DNA of 64,000 bases from JAFGVL01 sp964546015 (GTDB taxonomy: Bacteria > Bacteroidota > Bacteroidia > Bacteroidales > Paludibacteraceae), in NCBI GenBank assembly GCA_964546015.1, contig CAZJHO010000005.1, forward strand, positions 124,001 to 188,000, written 5' to 3'. Below, one piece after another: positions 44,114 through 52,876 of the stretch. How positions within the stretch are numbered: position 1 is the first letter of the stretch; every line of letters starts with the position of its first letter. The notes under the pieces were generated by a model. The model was not told the DNA's origin. It made no database searches and was given only the letters and a program-made list of their open reading frames with translations. The position numbers and the translations under genes were made by a program.

Positions 44114-45748
44114 ATGACCGCTCCGTTTCATTACCAAAACCCTTTTCCAACAGGAAAAGACGAAACAGAATATTACTTTTTGAGTAAAGAAGGTGTTTCG
44201 GTATCTGAGTTCGAAGGCAAACCAATACTTAAAGTATCGAAAAAGGCTTTGACCCTGTTGGCAAAAACTTGTTTTCACGATAGTGCGTTTATGCTTCGAC
44301 CTGAGCATCAGGCACAAGTGGCTAAAATTCTGGATGATCCCGAAGCTAGCGAAAACGATAAATATGTGGCTCTTACCATGCTTCGCAACGCTGAAATTTC
44401 AGCAAAAGGAGTGTTGCCATTCTGCCAAGATACCGGCACGGCAACTATTATAGCCAAAAAAGGACAACAAGTATGGACTGGCGGCAGTGACGAAGAAGCG
44501 CTTTCATTAGGCGTATATCAAGCTTATACCGAAGATAATTTGCGCTATTCGCAAACCATTCCGCTAAGCATGTATGTCGAAAAAAATTCGAATAATAATC
44601 TTCCTGCACAAATTGATATCCAGTCTGTTGACGGCGATGAATACAATTTCCTCTGCATTGCCAAAGGTGGTGGTTCGGCAAATAAGACTTACCTTTTTCA
44701 AGAAACAAAAGCTTTACTTAATCCTGACAGCTTAGAGCAATTCATGATTGAAAAAATGAAATCGTTAGGAACAGCAGCCTGTCCCCCTTATCATATTGCG
44801 TTTGTGGTGGGTGGTTTATCGGCAGATATGTGCTTGAAAACCGTAAAATTAGCTTCTACCAAATATTACGATGGCTTACCAACCGAAGGGAACGATTACG
44901 GACAAGCTTTTCGAGACATCAAATTGGAGAAAAAAATACTTAAAGCCGCACAAGAAATTGGCCTTGGAGCGCAATTTGGCGGTAAATATTTAGCTCACGA
45001 TGTGCGTATTGTTCGTTTACCCCGGCATGGGGCATCGTGTCCGGTAGCAATGGCGGTTTCGTGTTCGGCAGACAGAAATATCAAAGCCAAAATTAACAAA
45101 GACGGTATTTGGATTGAAAAAATGGAAGATAATCCGGCTAAATATATTCCCGAACATTTGCGTAATGCAGGAGAGGGTGATGCTGTACGCATAAATCTGA
45201 ATCAACCTATGAAGGATATTTTGGCGGAATTAACTAAATATCCGGTTGCTACGCGTTTGTCACTTAACGGAAAAATAATTGTAGGGCGCGATATTGCACA
45301 TGCCAAATTGAAAGAGCATTTAGACAAAGGCGAAGATTTGCCGCAATATATTAAAGACCATCCGATTTATTATGCAGGTCCGGCAAAAACCCCAAAAGGT
45401 TATGCTTGTGGCTCGATGGGACCAACTACTGCCGGACGCATGGACTCGTATGTAGATTTATTCCAAAGCCATGGCGGAAGTATGATTATGTTGGCAAAAG
45501 GAAACCGTAGCCAAGCTGTAACCGATGCTTGTAAAAAGCATGGCGGATTTTATCTGGGTTCTATTGGTGGTCCGGCAGCCATTTTAGCACAAAACAATAT
45601 TAAAAGCATTAAATGTGTAGAATATCCTGAGCTTGGCATGGAAGCCATTTGGGAAATTGAAGTAGAAGATTTTCCCGCATTCATTTTAGTAGATGATAAA
45701 GGAAATGATTTCTTCAAACAATTGAAACCATTTTGCGTGAAATGTTAA
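44114..45748 (+). CDS. fum: Class I fumarate hydratase (4Fe-4S)
   Basis: Interconverts fumarate and malate; in anaerobic Bacteroidales it feeds fumarate respiration to succinate. The 544-residue single chain contains both halves of the class I enzyme: LPFCQDTGTATI, GTAACPPYHIAFVVGG, GASCPVAMAVSCSADRN (candidate cluster cysteines) and the C-terminal KGYACGSMGPTTAGRMDSYV and GGFYLGSIGGPAAILA. It has its own promoter and terminator, so it is monocistronic. Confidence 0.94.
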   Translation: MTAPFHYQNPFPTGKDETEYYFLSKEGVSVSEFEGKPILKVSKKALTLLAKTCFHDSAFMLRPEHQAQVAKILDDPEASENDKYVALTMLRNAEISAKGVLPFCQDTGTATIIAKKGQQVWTGGSDEEALSLGVYQAYTEDNLRYSQTIPLSMYVEKNSNNNLPAQIDIQSVDGDEYNFLCIAKGGGSANKTYLFQETKALLNPDSLEQFMIEKMKSLGTAACPPYHIAFVVGGLSADMCLKTVKLASTKYYDGLPTEGNDYGQAFRDIKLEKKILKAAQEIGLGAQFGGKYLAHDVRIVRLPRHGASCPVAMAVSCSADRNIKAKINKDGIWIEKMEDNPAKYIPEHLRNAGEGDAVRINLNQPMKDILAELTKYPVATRLSLNGKIIVGRDIAHAKLKEHLDKGEDLPQYIKDHPIYYAGPAKTPKGYACGSMGPTTAGRMDSYVDLFQSHGGSMIMLAKGNRSQAVTDACKKHGGFYLGSIGGPAAILAQNNIKSIKCVEYPELGMEAIWEIEVEDFPAFILVDDKGNDFFKQLKPFCVKC

Positions 45749-45775
45749 CTAATTATTCATGTCAAATAATATTTG

Positions 45776-45818
45776 CAAAGTACACAAAGCTTTATAGTTT
45801 CTGTGTACTTTGTTATTT
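45776..45818 (+). terminator. Terminator after fumarase
   Basis: Perfect 11-bp stem CAAAGTACACA (45776-45786) with TGTGTACTTTG (45802-45812), then TTATTTT. Confidence 0.7.
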
Positions 45819-45845
45819 TATAATTTAATATAATATTTTATAAAA

Positions 45846-47513
45846 ATGTTTCGACCTCGTTTTTTTGAAACCATTAAGACTTACAATCGGCAAAGATTTA
45901 TGGCAGATGCCATGGCAGGTATCATTGTTGGAATTGTAGCATTGCCACTGGCTATTGCATTTGGTATAGCATCGGGAGTTACTCCTCAGCAAGGATTGAT
46001 TACAGCAATAATTGCAGGATTTATTATTTCTTTTTTTGGAGGAAGTAATGTTCAGATAGGTGGTCCTACCGGTGCATTTATTGTGATTGTGTATGGAATT
46101 ATACAGCAGTACGGTATTCAGGGTTTGATGATAGCAACTCTTTTGGCAGGGATAATGCTTATTCTAATGGGTGTTTGCCGCTTGGGTGCTGTAATTAAGT
46201 TTATTCCATATCCGGTTGTGGTCGGGTTTACTTCGGGTATTGCATTAACTATTTTCAGTACACAAATAAAAGATCTTTTTGGATTGCAGATAACCAAAGT
46301 ACCCTCGGAATTTGTAGATAAATGGATTGTATATTTTCGGAATTTCGATAGCACTAATTTTTGGGCGTTTGGAATTGGCTTGATTAGCCTAGTAATTATT
46401 TTTAATAGTGGTCGATTTATCAAAAAGATACCCGGCTCTCTGATTGCTATTATTGTGATGACCGTAGCAGCCTTTCTGTTGCGTAAATTTTGCGGGGTGA
46501 CGGCTATCGAGACCATTGGAGATCATTTTACAATAGAAGCATCTCTTCCGCAACCTCAAGGGTTTACTTTGAATTTTGAAATTATTACCCGATTATTGCC
46601 GCCAGCATTTACTATTGCCTTGCTTGGTGCCATAGAATCATTACTTTCGGCTACCGTTGCCGATGGTGTTACCGGCGACCGGCATCATTCCAATACCGAA
46701 TTGATAGCGCAAGGAGCAGCTAATATTCTTTCTCCTCTTTTTGGTGGTATTCCGGCGACAGGAGCTATTGCCCGTACGATGACAAATATTAATAATGGAG
46801 GAAAAACTCCAATTGCCGGTATTATTCATGCAGTAGTATTGTTGTTGATTTTGTTGTTTTTAAGTCCACTGACACAATATATTCCAATGGCTTGTTTAGC
46901 CGGAGTATTAGTGGTTGTAGCTTATAATATGAGTGAGTGGCGCACATTTAAAGCATTGCTTAAAAATCCGAAATCGGATGTAGCGGTATTGATTACTACT
47001 TTCTTGCTCACTGTATTGTTTGACCTTACTATTGCTATTCAAATCGGGTTGTTATTAGCTATATTGTTACTTTTGAAGCGACTCTCGGAAACATCAACTA
47101 TATCTATTTTTAAGGAAGATATTCAGCTTGCAGATGCTGATGGTAAACTGATGGAAGAACAACTTAAACTACCGGAAGGTGTCGAAGTGTATGAAATAGA
47201 AGGACCTTTTTTCTTTGGCATCGCCAGCAAATTTGATGAAGTGATGCAAACTATCGGTGATAAGCCGAAAGTGCGCATTATTCGTATGCGTAAAGTTCCA
47301 TTTATTGATTCTTCGGGCATACATAATTTAGAGGTTCTGTTGCGAAAAACACGAAAAGAACATATACAAATTATTCTTTCCGGAGTCAATCCTACTGTAC
47401 ACGAAACTCTTGATAAAGCCGGCATAACGCAACAACTGGGAGAAGAGTTTGTGTGCAGCCATATCAGTTTAGCCCTGAAGAAAGCTGAAGAAATAGTAGC
47501 AGCAAAACGATAA
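45846..47513 (+). CDS. SulP-family anion transporter with STAS domain
   Basis: The 555-residue membrane protein has the SulP core (DAMAGIIVGIVALPLAIAF, NVQIGGPTGAFIVIV, GGIPATGAIARTMTNI) and a cytoplasmic STAS domain from about residue 440 (VEVYEIEGPFFFGIASKFD; RKVPFIDSSGIHNLEVLL). SulP proteins carry sulfate, bicarbonate or dicarboxylates; the substrate cannot be chosen here. Next to fumarase a dicarboxylate is conceivable, but the genes have separate promoters. A strong terminator follows. Confidence 0.9.
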   Translation: MFRPRFFETIKTYNRQRFMADAMAGIIVGIVALPLAIAFGIASGVTPQQGLITAIIAGFIISFFGGSNVQIGGPTGAFIVIVYGIIQQYGIQGLMIATLLAGIMLILMGVCRLGAVIKFIPYPVVVGFTSGIALTIFSTQIKDLFGLQITKVPSEFVDKWIVYFRNFDSTNFWAFGIGLISLVIIFNSGRFIKKIPGSLIAIIVMTVAAFLLRKFCGVTAIETIGDHFTIEASLPQPQGFTLNFEIITRLLPPAFTIALLGAIESLLSATVADGVTGDRHHSNTELIAQGAANILSPLFGGIPATGAIARTMTNINNGGKTPIAGIIHAVVLLLILLFLSPLTQYIPMACLAGVLVVVAYNMSEWRTFKALLKNPKSDVAVLITTFLLTVLFDLTIAIQIGLLLAILLLLKRLSETSTISIFKEDIQLADADGKLMEEQLKLPEGVEVYEIEGPFFFGIASKFDEVMQTIGDKPKVRIIRMRKVPFIDSSGIHNLEVLLRKTRKEHIQIILSGVNPTVHETLDKAGITQQLGEEFVCSHISLALKKAEEIVAAKR

Positions 47514-47534
47514 TTCTTTTTACAAACAAGATTT

Positions 47535-47571
47535 AGCCACAAAGCAAATTAATTGCTTTGTGGCTTTTTTT
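47535..47571 (+). terminator. Terminator after the sulP gene
   Basis: Perfect 13-bp stem AGCCACAAAGCAA (47535-47547) with TTGCTTTGTGGCT (47553-47565) and a T run. Confidence 0.92.
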
Positions 47572-47714
47572 ATTCAAAATTGTTGACGAACAAGAGCAAT
47601 TATTTTGGAAATAAAGAATTTATTCCTTTCAAAAAAATATAAAGAATTTGATTAAAAATAAGATGTTCTTGAACGGCTTGTTTTAAATCAAAACTTTTTT
47701 ATCCTCAAAAATAC

Positions 47715-47753
47715 CAAATTGTAAGCATTTTATCTCTTATAGCTTACAATTTG
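47715..47753 (+). repeat. Perfect 12-bp inverted repeat in the dapF upstream gap
   Basis: CAAATTGTAAGC (47715-47726) and GCTTACAATTTG (47742-47753), spacer of 15 bases. No T run follows on either side, so it is not a standard terminator. The rest of the 309-base gap 47572-47880 is AT-rich without a gene. Confidence 0.7.
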
Positions 47754-47816
47754 AAACTTCCTTGAATATAAAACAACAAAAAGATATTTATTTTAGCTTT
47801 TAGATGTCATAATGTA

Positions 47817-47824
47817 TAATTTTG
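47817..47824 (+). promoter_or_regulatory. -7 box for dapF
   Basis: TAATTTTG matches TAnnTTTG, 56 bases before the ATG; the -33 region is only T-rich. Confidence 0.45.
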
Positions 47825-47880
47825 CATCGTAATTCTTTACAAAAAGAAAGTTTTTTGATAAAATAAAAAACAAAAAGACA

Positions 47881-48711
47881 ATGAGATTCACCAAAATGCA
47901 CGGAACCGGAAACGACTATGTTTATATAGACTGTTTTAAAGAAACAATACAGCAACCGGAGAAAGTGGTTTCTCGCATAAGCGATCGACACAAAGGAATC
48001 GGTTCTGATGGATTGGTGCTGATTATGCCTTCTGATATTGCCGATTTCCGTATGCGCATGTTCAATCCCGATGGATCAGAGGCTCAAATGTGCGGAAATG
48101 CATCTCGTTGTGTAGGTAAATATGTATATGATCGTGGTTTGACAGATAAAACAAATATTTCGCTCGAAACGAAAGCCGGTATTAAACATTTGGAATTATT
48201 TCCCAAAGAAGGAAAAGTTCAAAAAGTACGGGTTGATATGGGCGAGCCGATTCTTGACCCGACACAAATTCCGGTAGCGATAAACAATACGCAAGTAATA
48301 AACTTCCCACTGATTTTCGATACTGCTCAATATAATATCACTTGTGTGTCGATGGGAAATCCGCATACAATCATTTTTGCAAAACAAGTGGAAGGCATAC
48401 AGATTGAAACTATTGGTCGAAGAATCGAAAATCACCCTTTTTTCCCGATGCGTACTAATGTCGAGTTTTTGGAGGTACTATCGCCTTCTCTTGCTAAGAT
48501 GAGGGTTTGGGAACGAGGGACAGGCGAAACACAAGCTTGTGGAACAGGTGCTTGTGCTGCATTGGTTGCCGGGGTTTTAAATAATGAAATGGATAGAAAA
48601 GCAACCATCATTTTGCCCGGAGGTGAACTTGAAGTAGAATGGGACGAAGCCACCAACCATGTGTACATGACAGGCGATGCGGTTACTGTTTTTGAAGGAG
48701 AAATAGATTAA
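47881..48711 (+). CDS. dapF: Diaminopimelate epimerase
   Basis: Converts LL- to meso-diaminopimelate for lysine and peptidoglycan. The 276-residue enzyme has both catalytic Cys blocks, QMCGNASRCVGK and TQACGTGACAAL, and the N-terminal FTKMHGTGNDYVYID. It is followed after 26 bases by dapL, which makes its substrate. Confidence 0.97.
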   Translation: MRFTKMHGTGNDYVYIDCFKETIQQPEKVVSRISDRHKGIGSDGLVLIMPSDIADFRMRMFNPDGSEAQMCGNASRCVGKYVYDRGLTDKTNISLETKAGIKHLELFPKEGKVQKVRVDMGEPILDPTQIPVAINNTQVINFPLIFDTAQYNITCVSMGNPHTIIFAKQVEGIQIETIGRRIENHPFFPMRTNVEFLEVLSPSLAKMRVWERGTGETQACGTGACAALVAGVLNNEMDRKATIILPGGELEVEWDEATNHVYMTGDAVTVFEGEID

Positions 48712-48737
48712 TTAAAAATTAGAAGAGAGAAATTAAA

Positions 48738-49967
48738 ATGATTTTACTAAACGAAAACTTTTTGAAGCTACCCGGAAATTATTTGTTTTCCGAAATTGCT
48801 AAAAGAGTCAACAAATATAAAAATGAGAATCCTAATGCCAATATCATCAGCATGGGAATTGGCGATGTAACACAGCCTTTGGCTCCGGCTGTTATCAAAG
48901 CTATACATCAAGCTGCCGACGAAATGGCAAACGAGAAAACAATGCGTGGTTATGCGCCTGAATGTGGGTATCGGTTTTTGATTGAAACGATTATAAAAAA
49001 TGATTTTAATCCGCGAGGAATACAACTAACAACCGACGAGGTTTTTATTGGCGATGGAGCCAAAAGCGATCTGGGAAATATGGGTGATATTTTAAGTGTA
49101 GAAAATACGGTAGCTGTTACCGACCCTGTCTATCCTGCATATTTAGACACTAACGCTATGGCAGGGCGAAACGGAGTTTTCGTAAATGGTTTATGGAATA
49201 ATATCACTTATCTGCCTTGCACGCCCCAAAATGATTTTGTGCCTGAAGTGCCTGCTAAGTCGGCAGATATGATATATCTCTGTTATCCTAACAACCCAAC
49301 AGGAACAACTTTGACGAAAGAACAACTGAAAAAGTGGGTTGATTATGCATTGGAAAAGAAAATAATATTATTGTTCGATGCTGCTTACGAAGCATTTATC
49401 TCGGAAGAGAATGTACCGCACAGCATCTACGAAATAAAAGGAGCGAAGGAAGTGGCTATCGAGTTTCGCAGTTTTTCCAAGACTGCAGGATTTACAGGGT
49501 TGCGGTGCGGTTATACCGTAGTTCCAAAAGAATTAATGGCATACGACAAAACCGGCAAACCGCATTCGCTCAATGACCTGTGGCGTAGACGGCAATGTAC
49601 CAAGTTCAACGGAACCGCATATATTGTACAGCGAGCAGCCGAAGCCGTTTATTCCGAAGAAGGGAAAAAGCAAATACGCGAAACAATCGCTTATTATATG
49701 GGTAACGCCCAACTGATAAAACAAAATTTAGAAGCTATCGGAATGACTGTATATGGTGGAGTAAATGCTCCTTATATTTGGTTGAAAACACCCGAAAATC
49801 TTTCTTCTTGGGAATTTTTCGAAAAATTATTGAACGAAAATCAATTAGTAGTTACGCCCGGCATAGGTTTTGGGCAAAGCGGCGAAGGTTTTGTAAGACT
49901 TACCGCATTTGGTAAACAGAGTGATACACTGGAAGCCATGCAACGAATTAAAAAGATTACACCATGA
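48738..49967 (+). CDS. dapL: LL-diaminopimelate aminotransferase
   Basis: PLP enzyme that makes LL-diaminopimelate directly from tetrahydrodipicolinate, bypassing the succinylase steps. The 409-residue product has CYPNNPTGTTLTKEQLKKWV, the PLP lysine in SFSKTAGFTGLRCGY and the DapL-type start FLKLPGNYLFSEIAKRV. With dapF upstream it forms the short DapL route. Its stop overlaps the start of a 33-codon frame (ATGA). Confidence 0.95.
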   Translation: MILLNENFLKLPGNYLFSEIAKRVNKYKNENPNANIISMGIGDVTQPLAPAVIKAIHQAADEMANEKTMRGYAPECGYRFLIETIIKNDFNPRGIQLTTDEVFIGDGAKSDLGNMGDILSVENTVAVTDPVYPAYLDTNAMAGRNGVFVNGLWNNITYLPCTPQNDFVPEVPAKSADMIYLCYPNNPTGTTLTKEQLKKWVDYALEKKIILLFDAAYEAFISEENVPHSIYEIKGAKEVAIEFRSFSKTAGFTGLRCGYTVVPKELMAYDKTGKPHSLNDLWRRRQCTKFNGTAYIVQRAAEAVYSEEGKKQIRETIAYYMGNAQLIKQNLEAIGMTVYGGVNAPYIWLKTPENLSSWEFFEKLLNENQLVVTPGIGFGQSGEGFVRLTAFGKQSDTLEAMQRIKKITP

Positions 49968-50065
49968 GAACAATTATAAAACAAACAAGGTACTATTACC
50001 TGTATCCACGCATACAAAATCCCCGCTTTGGGGATAAAGAAAAAGAAATCGTAAGCGAAAGATAA
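49964..50065 (+). CDS. Small ORF overlapping the dapL stop (33 aa)
   Basis: ATG at 49964 overlaps the dapL TGA (ATGA) and opens 33 codons: MRTIIKQTRYYYLYPRI followed by QNPRFGDKEKEIVSER. The coupled start and the mixed, non-repetitive composition suggest possible expression, but I recognise no family. It may also be the remnant of a longer gene. Confidence 0.35.
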   Translation: MRTIIKQTRYYYLYPRIQNPRFGDKEKEIVSER

Positions 50066-50097
50066 TCTATTAATTATTAGAAACTTATATGCAATTT

Positions 50098-50116
50098 GAC
50101 AAAATGGAATTTTGTC
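50098..50116 (+). promoter_or_regulatory. Operator-like palindrome before the ammonium operon
   Basis: GACAAAAT (50098-50105), 3 bases, ATTTTGTC (50109-50116). A second weaker inverted pair (TAGGGAT/ATCCTA) lies at 50122-50139. Both are upstream of the first gene of the P-II/amtB group and could bind a nitrogen regulator. Confidence 0.45.
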
Positions 50117-50177
50117 GAACATAGGGATGTTGTATCCTAAAAACAAAAATTTAATCAATATTTTAAAAATAAAAACA

Positions 50178-50885
50178 ATGAAAAAGATAATATATACAAT
50201 ATTTGCCTTACTGACAATAATATCGGTAAAGGCAGAAGAAACGGAAAAGGAGTCGAGCATCGATTTCTCGTTAGGATCCGATTTTGTTAGCTCGTATGTG
50301 TGGCGTGGGGCTTATCAAACAAGTGCCGCTATTCAACCGGCAATGGCCGTGAGTGCATATGGATTTTCTCTGTCGGCTTGGGGTAGTGTCCCTTTTCAAG
50401 GAGTAAGTAAAGAAGTGGATTTCACTGCTGCCTACAAGATTAAAGGATTTAAAATAGCTGTTACCGATTACTGGTGGGCTGGCGAAGGGGCTTACAAATA
50501 TTTTACTTATGATAGCCATGCCACCGAACATCATTTTGAAGGAACAATCGAATACACTTTACCATTCGAAAAATTTCCGTTAAGCTTTGTTTGGAACACC
50601 ATGTTTGCTGGTGAAGATTATGCTAAAGCTAACGGAGACAGAGCTTACTCAACCTACATTTCGGCATCTTATCCATTTAAAGTAAAAGAGATTGATTTAG
50701 GCTTGAGCCTCGGGCTTACCCCATGGGAAGGCATCTATGGCGAAGACTTTTCGGTAATAAACATTGGCTTAAAAGCGGCTAAGGAAATTAAGATCACAGA
50801 AAAATTTGCTTTACCCGTATTTGGCGAAATTATGGTTAATCCGCGAAGCGAAGATATATTCTTTGTATTCGGAGTTAGTTTATAA
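50178..50885 (+). CDS. Putative outer-membrane barrel protein of the ammonium cluster
   Basis: Starting at ATG 50178, the 235-residue product has a signal peptide (MKKIIYTIFALLTIISVKA) and a beta-rich body: SLGSDFVSSYVWRGAYQTSA, WGSVPFQGVSKEVDFTAAY and a terminal aromatic strand DIFFVFGVSL. This resembles the TorF/'SDFVSxYxWRG' group of putative porins. An upstream start at 50112 gives an unlikely extension. It precedes glnK and amtB by 27 bases and 430 bases, so a role in letting ammonium or small nitrogen compounds through the outer membrane is a reasonable inference. Confidence 0.7.
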   Translation: MKKIIYTIFALLTIISVKAEETEKESSIDFSLGSDFVSSYVWRGAYQTSAAIQPAMAVSAYGFSLSAWGSVPFQGVSKEVDFTAAYKIKGFKIAVTDYWWAGEGAYKYFTYDSHATEHHFEGTIEYTLPFEKFPLSFVWNTMFAGEDYAKANGDRAYSTYISASYPFKVKEIDLGLSLGLTPWEGIYGEDFSVINIGLKAAKEIKITEKFALPVFGEIMVNPRSEDIFFVFGVSL

Positions 50886-50912
50886 ATAGTAAACTTTAAA
50901 ATATAAAAAACA

Positions 50913-51260
50913 ATGAAAAAGATAGAAGCAATCATCCGCAAATCGAGATTCGAAGATGTAAAAGCAGCTTTGTTGAAAGTTGATATAGAATGGTTTTCGT
51001 ATTATGATGTGCGTGGTGTGGGAAAAACCCACCAGGAGAGAATTTATCGTGGAATAGTGTACGATACAAGTTATATCGAACGAACTCTATTGAGTATTGT
51101 AGTGCGGGATATTAATGTGGAAAAGACAGTCAATGCCATATTGGAGCAGGCTTATACCGGCGAAATAGGCGATGGTCGTATTTTCATTTATTCGGTAGAA
51201 GATGCTATCCGTATCCGCACCAAAGAACGAGGTGATATCTCCTTATATGATAAAAAATAA
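50913..51260 (+). CDS. glnK: P-II nitrogen regulatory protein
   Basis: Trimeric P-II proteins sense 2-oxoglutarate and ATP/ADP and block AmtB or adjust glutamine metabolism. The 115-residue product has MKKIEAIIRKSRFEDVKAAL, the C-loop block TGEIGDGRIFIYSVEDAIRI, and a T-loop that keeps the Tyr in RIYRG but replaces the usual GRQKGHTE stretch by GKTHQE. The pairing with amtB, 54 bases downstream, identifies it as GlnK-type. Confidence 0.92.
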   Translation: MKKIEAIIRKSRFEDVKAALLKVDIEWFSYYDVRGVGKTHQERIYRGIVYDTSYIERTLLSIVVRDINVEKTVNAILEQAYTGEIGDGRIFIYSVEDAIRIRTKERGDISLYDKK

Positions 51261-51314
51261 AAGTAACTAATCATTTCTCAAAATAGAAAAAAGAGAAACA
51301 AAAATTAAATCATC

Positions 51315-52697
51315 ATGAAAAAGATACTATATGTAATAGGAATCCTATTTATTCTCACATCAATCTCTTCCGTATCGATGGCTCAGGGTGTCGAAGAGGG
51401 AGTTAGAGATGTAACTACTGAGCTGGCAAAAGTTGTAGAAGAACCTGCTGTATTGGATAGCGGTAATACCTCTTGGATTATAGTAGCAACTATTCTTGTT
51501 ATGCTGATGACTATTCCGGGCTTGGCGTTGTTTTACGGCGGTTTGGTTCGCCAAAAAAACTTGTTGAGTATTATTATGCAATGTTTTGTCTTAGCAGGAA
51601 TTATCACCATTGTTTGGTTTGCCTTTGGCTATAGTTGGGTGTTCGGCACTTCGTTTATGGAAAGCGGCAATCCACTGAGCTTTATCATTGGTGGATTCGA
51701 CAAAGTGTTTCTTCATGGCATCACTTTAAATACATTGATTCCCGGAGCAAACATTCCCGAAATTTTATTTTCCTTGTTTCAATGTATGTTTGCCATCATT
51801 ACTCCTGCTTTAATTATCGGTGCATTTGCCGAAAGGGTAAAGTTTTCGGGTTACCTTTTGTTCATTGTTCTCTGGTCTATTTTTGTTTACAACCCGTTGG
51901 CTCATTGGGTATGGGGTGGCGGTTGGTTGCAAGAAATTGGAGCTATAGACTTTGCCGGAGGTACTGTTGTACACATTAACGCGGGTATCACAGCCCTTGT
52001 AATGGCGATTTTAATTGGTAAGCGTAAAGACTACAAACATGGTCAACCGACTCCTCCTCACAACATTACATTTGTTTTCTTGGGAGCTGTATTTCTCTGG
52101 TTAGGATGGTTCGGATTCAATGCCGGAAGTGGTTTGGCTGCCGATGGACTTGCAGCTAATGCATTTCTTGTAACGCACTTTGCAACGGCTGTTGCTGTAG
52201 TGGTATGGATGCTTATCGACTGGGTAAAACACAAAAAACCAACTATAGTAGGTGCTTGTACAGGAGCTATTGCCGGATTGGTTGCCATTACGCCCGCAGC
52301 CGGAACGGTAGATCTTTTAGGAGCTTTCTTTATTGGTGCTATTTCTTCAATGGTTTGCTTTTTTATGGTTGCTTTCGTAAAAGGCAAGTTCAAATATGAC
52401 GACTCGCTCGATGCTTTTGGAGTACACGGTGTAGGAGGAACTATCGGTTCTGTGCTTACAGGGGTGTTTGCGACACAAGCCATTAGCGGCGAAGGTGGTG
52501 TACAAGGAGCTCTTTACGGAGATTGGCATCAACTTGGCGTGCAAGTAATTGCTACAATTGCCTCTATCGCATTCAGCGCTATAATGACTGTTATTCTGTT
52601 CAAAATTGTAGATAAAACAGTAGGAATGCGTGTATCTCCTCGTGTAGAAGAAGAAGGCTTGGATATTTACGAACACGGTGAAACAAATTACAGTTAA
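51315..52697 (+). CDS. amtB: Ammonium transporter
   Basis: The 460-residue product has a signal peptide (ending VSMAQ), an extra periplasmic N-terminal stretch and eleven helices. Family landmarks are PGLALFYGGLVRQKNLLS, the twin pore His in VVHINAGITALVM and LDAFGVHGVGGTIGSVLTG, and AHWVWGGGWL. It is transcribed with glnK, as usual, so uptake can be gated by P-II. A structured 179-base gap separates it from asnA. Confidence 0.96.
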   Translation: MKKILYVIGILFILTSISSVSMAQGVEEGVRDVTTELAKVVEEPAVLDSGNTSWIIVATILVMLMTIPGLALFYGGLVRQKNLLSIIMQCFVLAGIITIVWFAFGYSWVFGTSFMESGNPLSFIIGGFDKVFLHGITLNTLIPGANIPEILFSLFQCMFAIITPALIIGAFAERVKFSGYLLFIVLWSIFVYNPLAHWVWGGGWLQEIGAIDFAGGTVVHINAGITALVMAILIGKRKDYKHGQPTPPHNITFVFLGAVFLWLGWFGFNAGSGLAADGLAANAFLVTHFATAVAVVVWMLIDWVKHKKPTIVGACTGAIAGLVAITPAAGTVDLLGAFFIGAISSMVCFFMVAFVKGKFKYDDSLDAFGVHGVGGTIGSVLTGVFATQAISGEGGVQGALYGDWHQLGVQVIATIASIAFSAIMTVILFKIVDKTVGMRVSPRVEEEGLDIYEHGETNYS

Positions 52698-52721
52698 TCA
52701 CTTGATTATTAGCTTATAAAA

Positions 52722-52837
52722 ATAAAGTTTATAAAGTTCTGTGTTTACAAGAGAATAAATAAATATTTCGTGTTATACATTTATTCATGTTCGTTTTTTT
52801 CCGACTTTCTGTAAACCTTATACTTTATAAACTTTAT
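52722..52837 (+). repeat. Large nested inverted repeat between amtB and asnA
   Basis: ATAAAGTTTATAAAGT (52722-52737) is a perfect inverted copy of 52822-52837. Inside it GTTTACA (52743-52749) pairs with TGTAAAC (52810-52816), and GAATAAAT (52753-52760) with ATTTATTC (52779-52786), the last followed by TTCG and seven T. The T run suggests a terminator or attenuator in the centre of a larger fold. Confidence 0.7.
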
Positions 52838-52876
52838 AATCAACTAAATAAATAACATAAAAAAAAACAAAAAACT

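Noticed and set aside
46118..46516. Minus-strand frame of 132 codons opposite the sulP gene
   Set aside because: Shadow of the hydrophobic SulP coding sequence with no signal or family.
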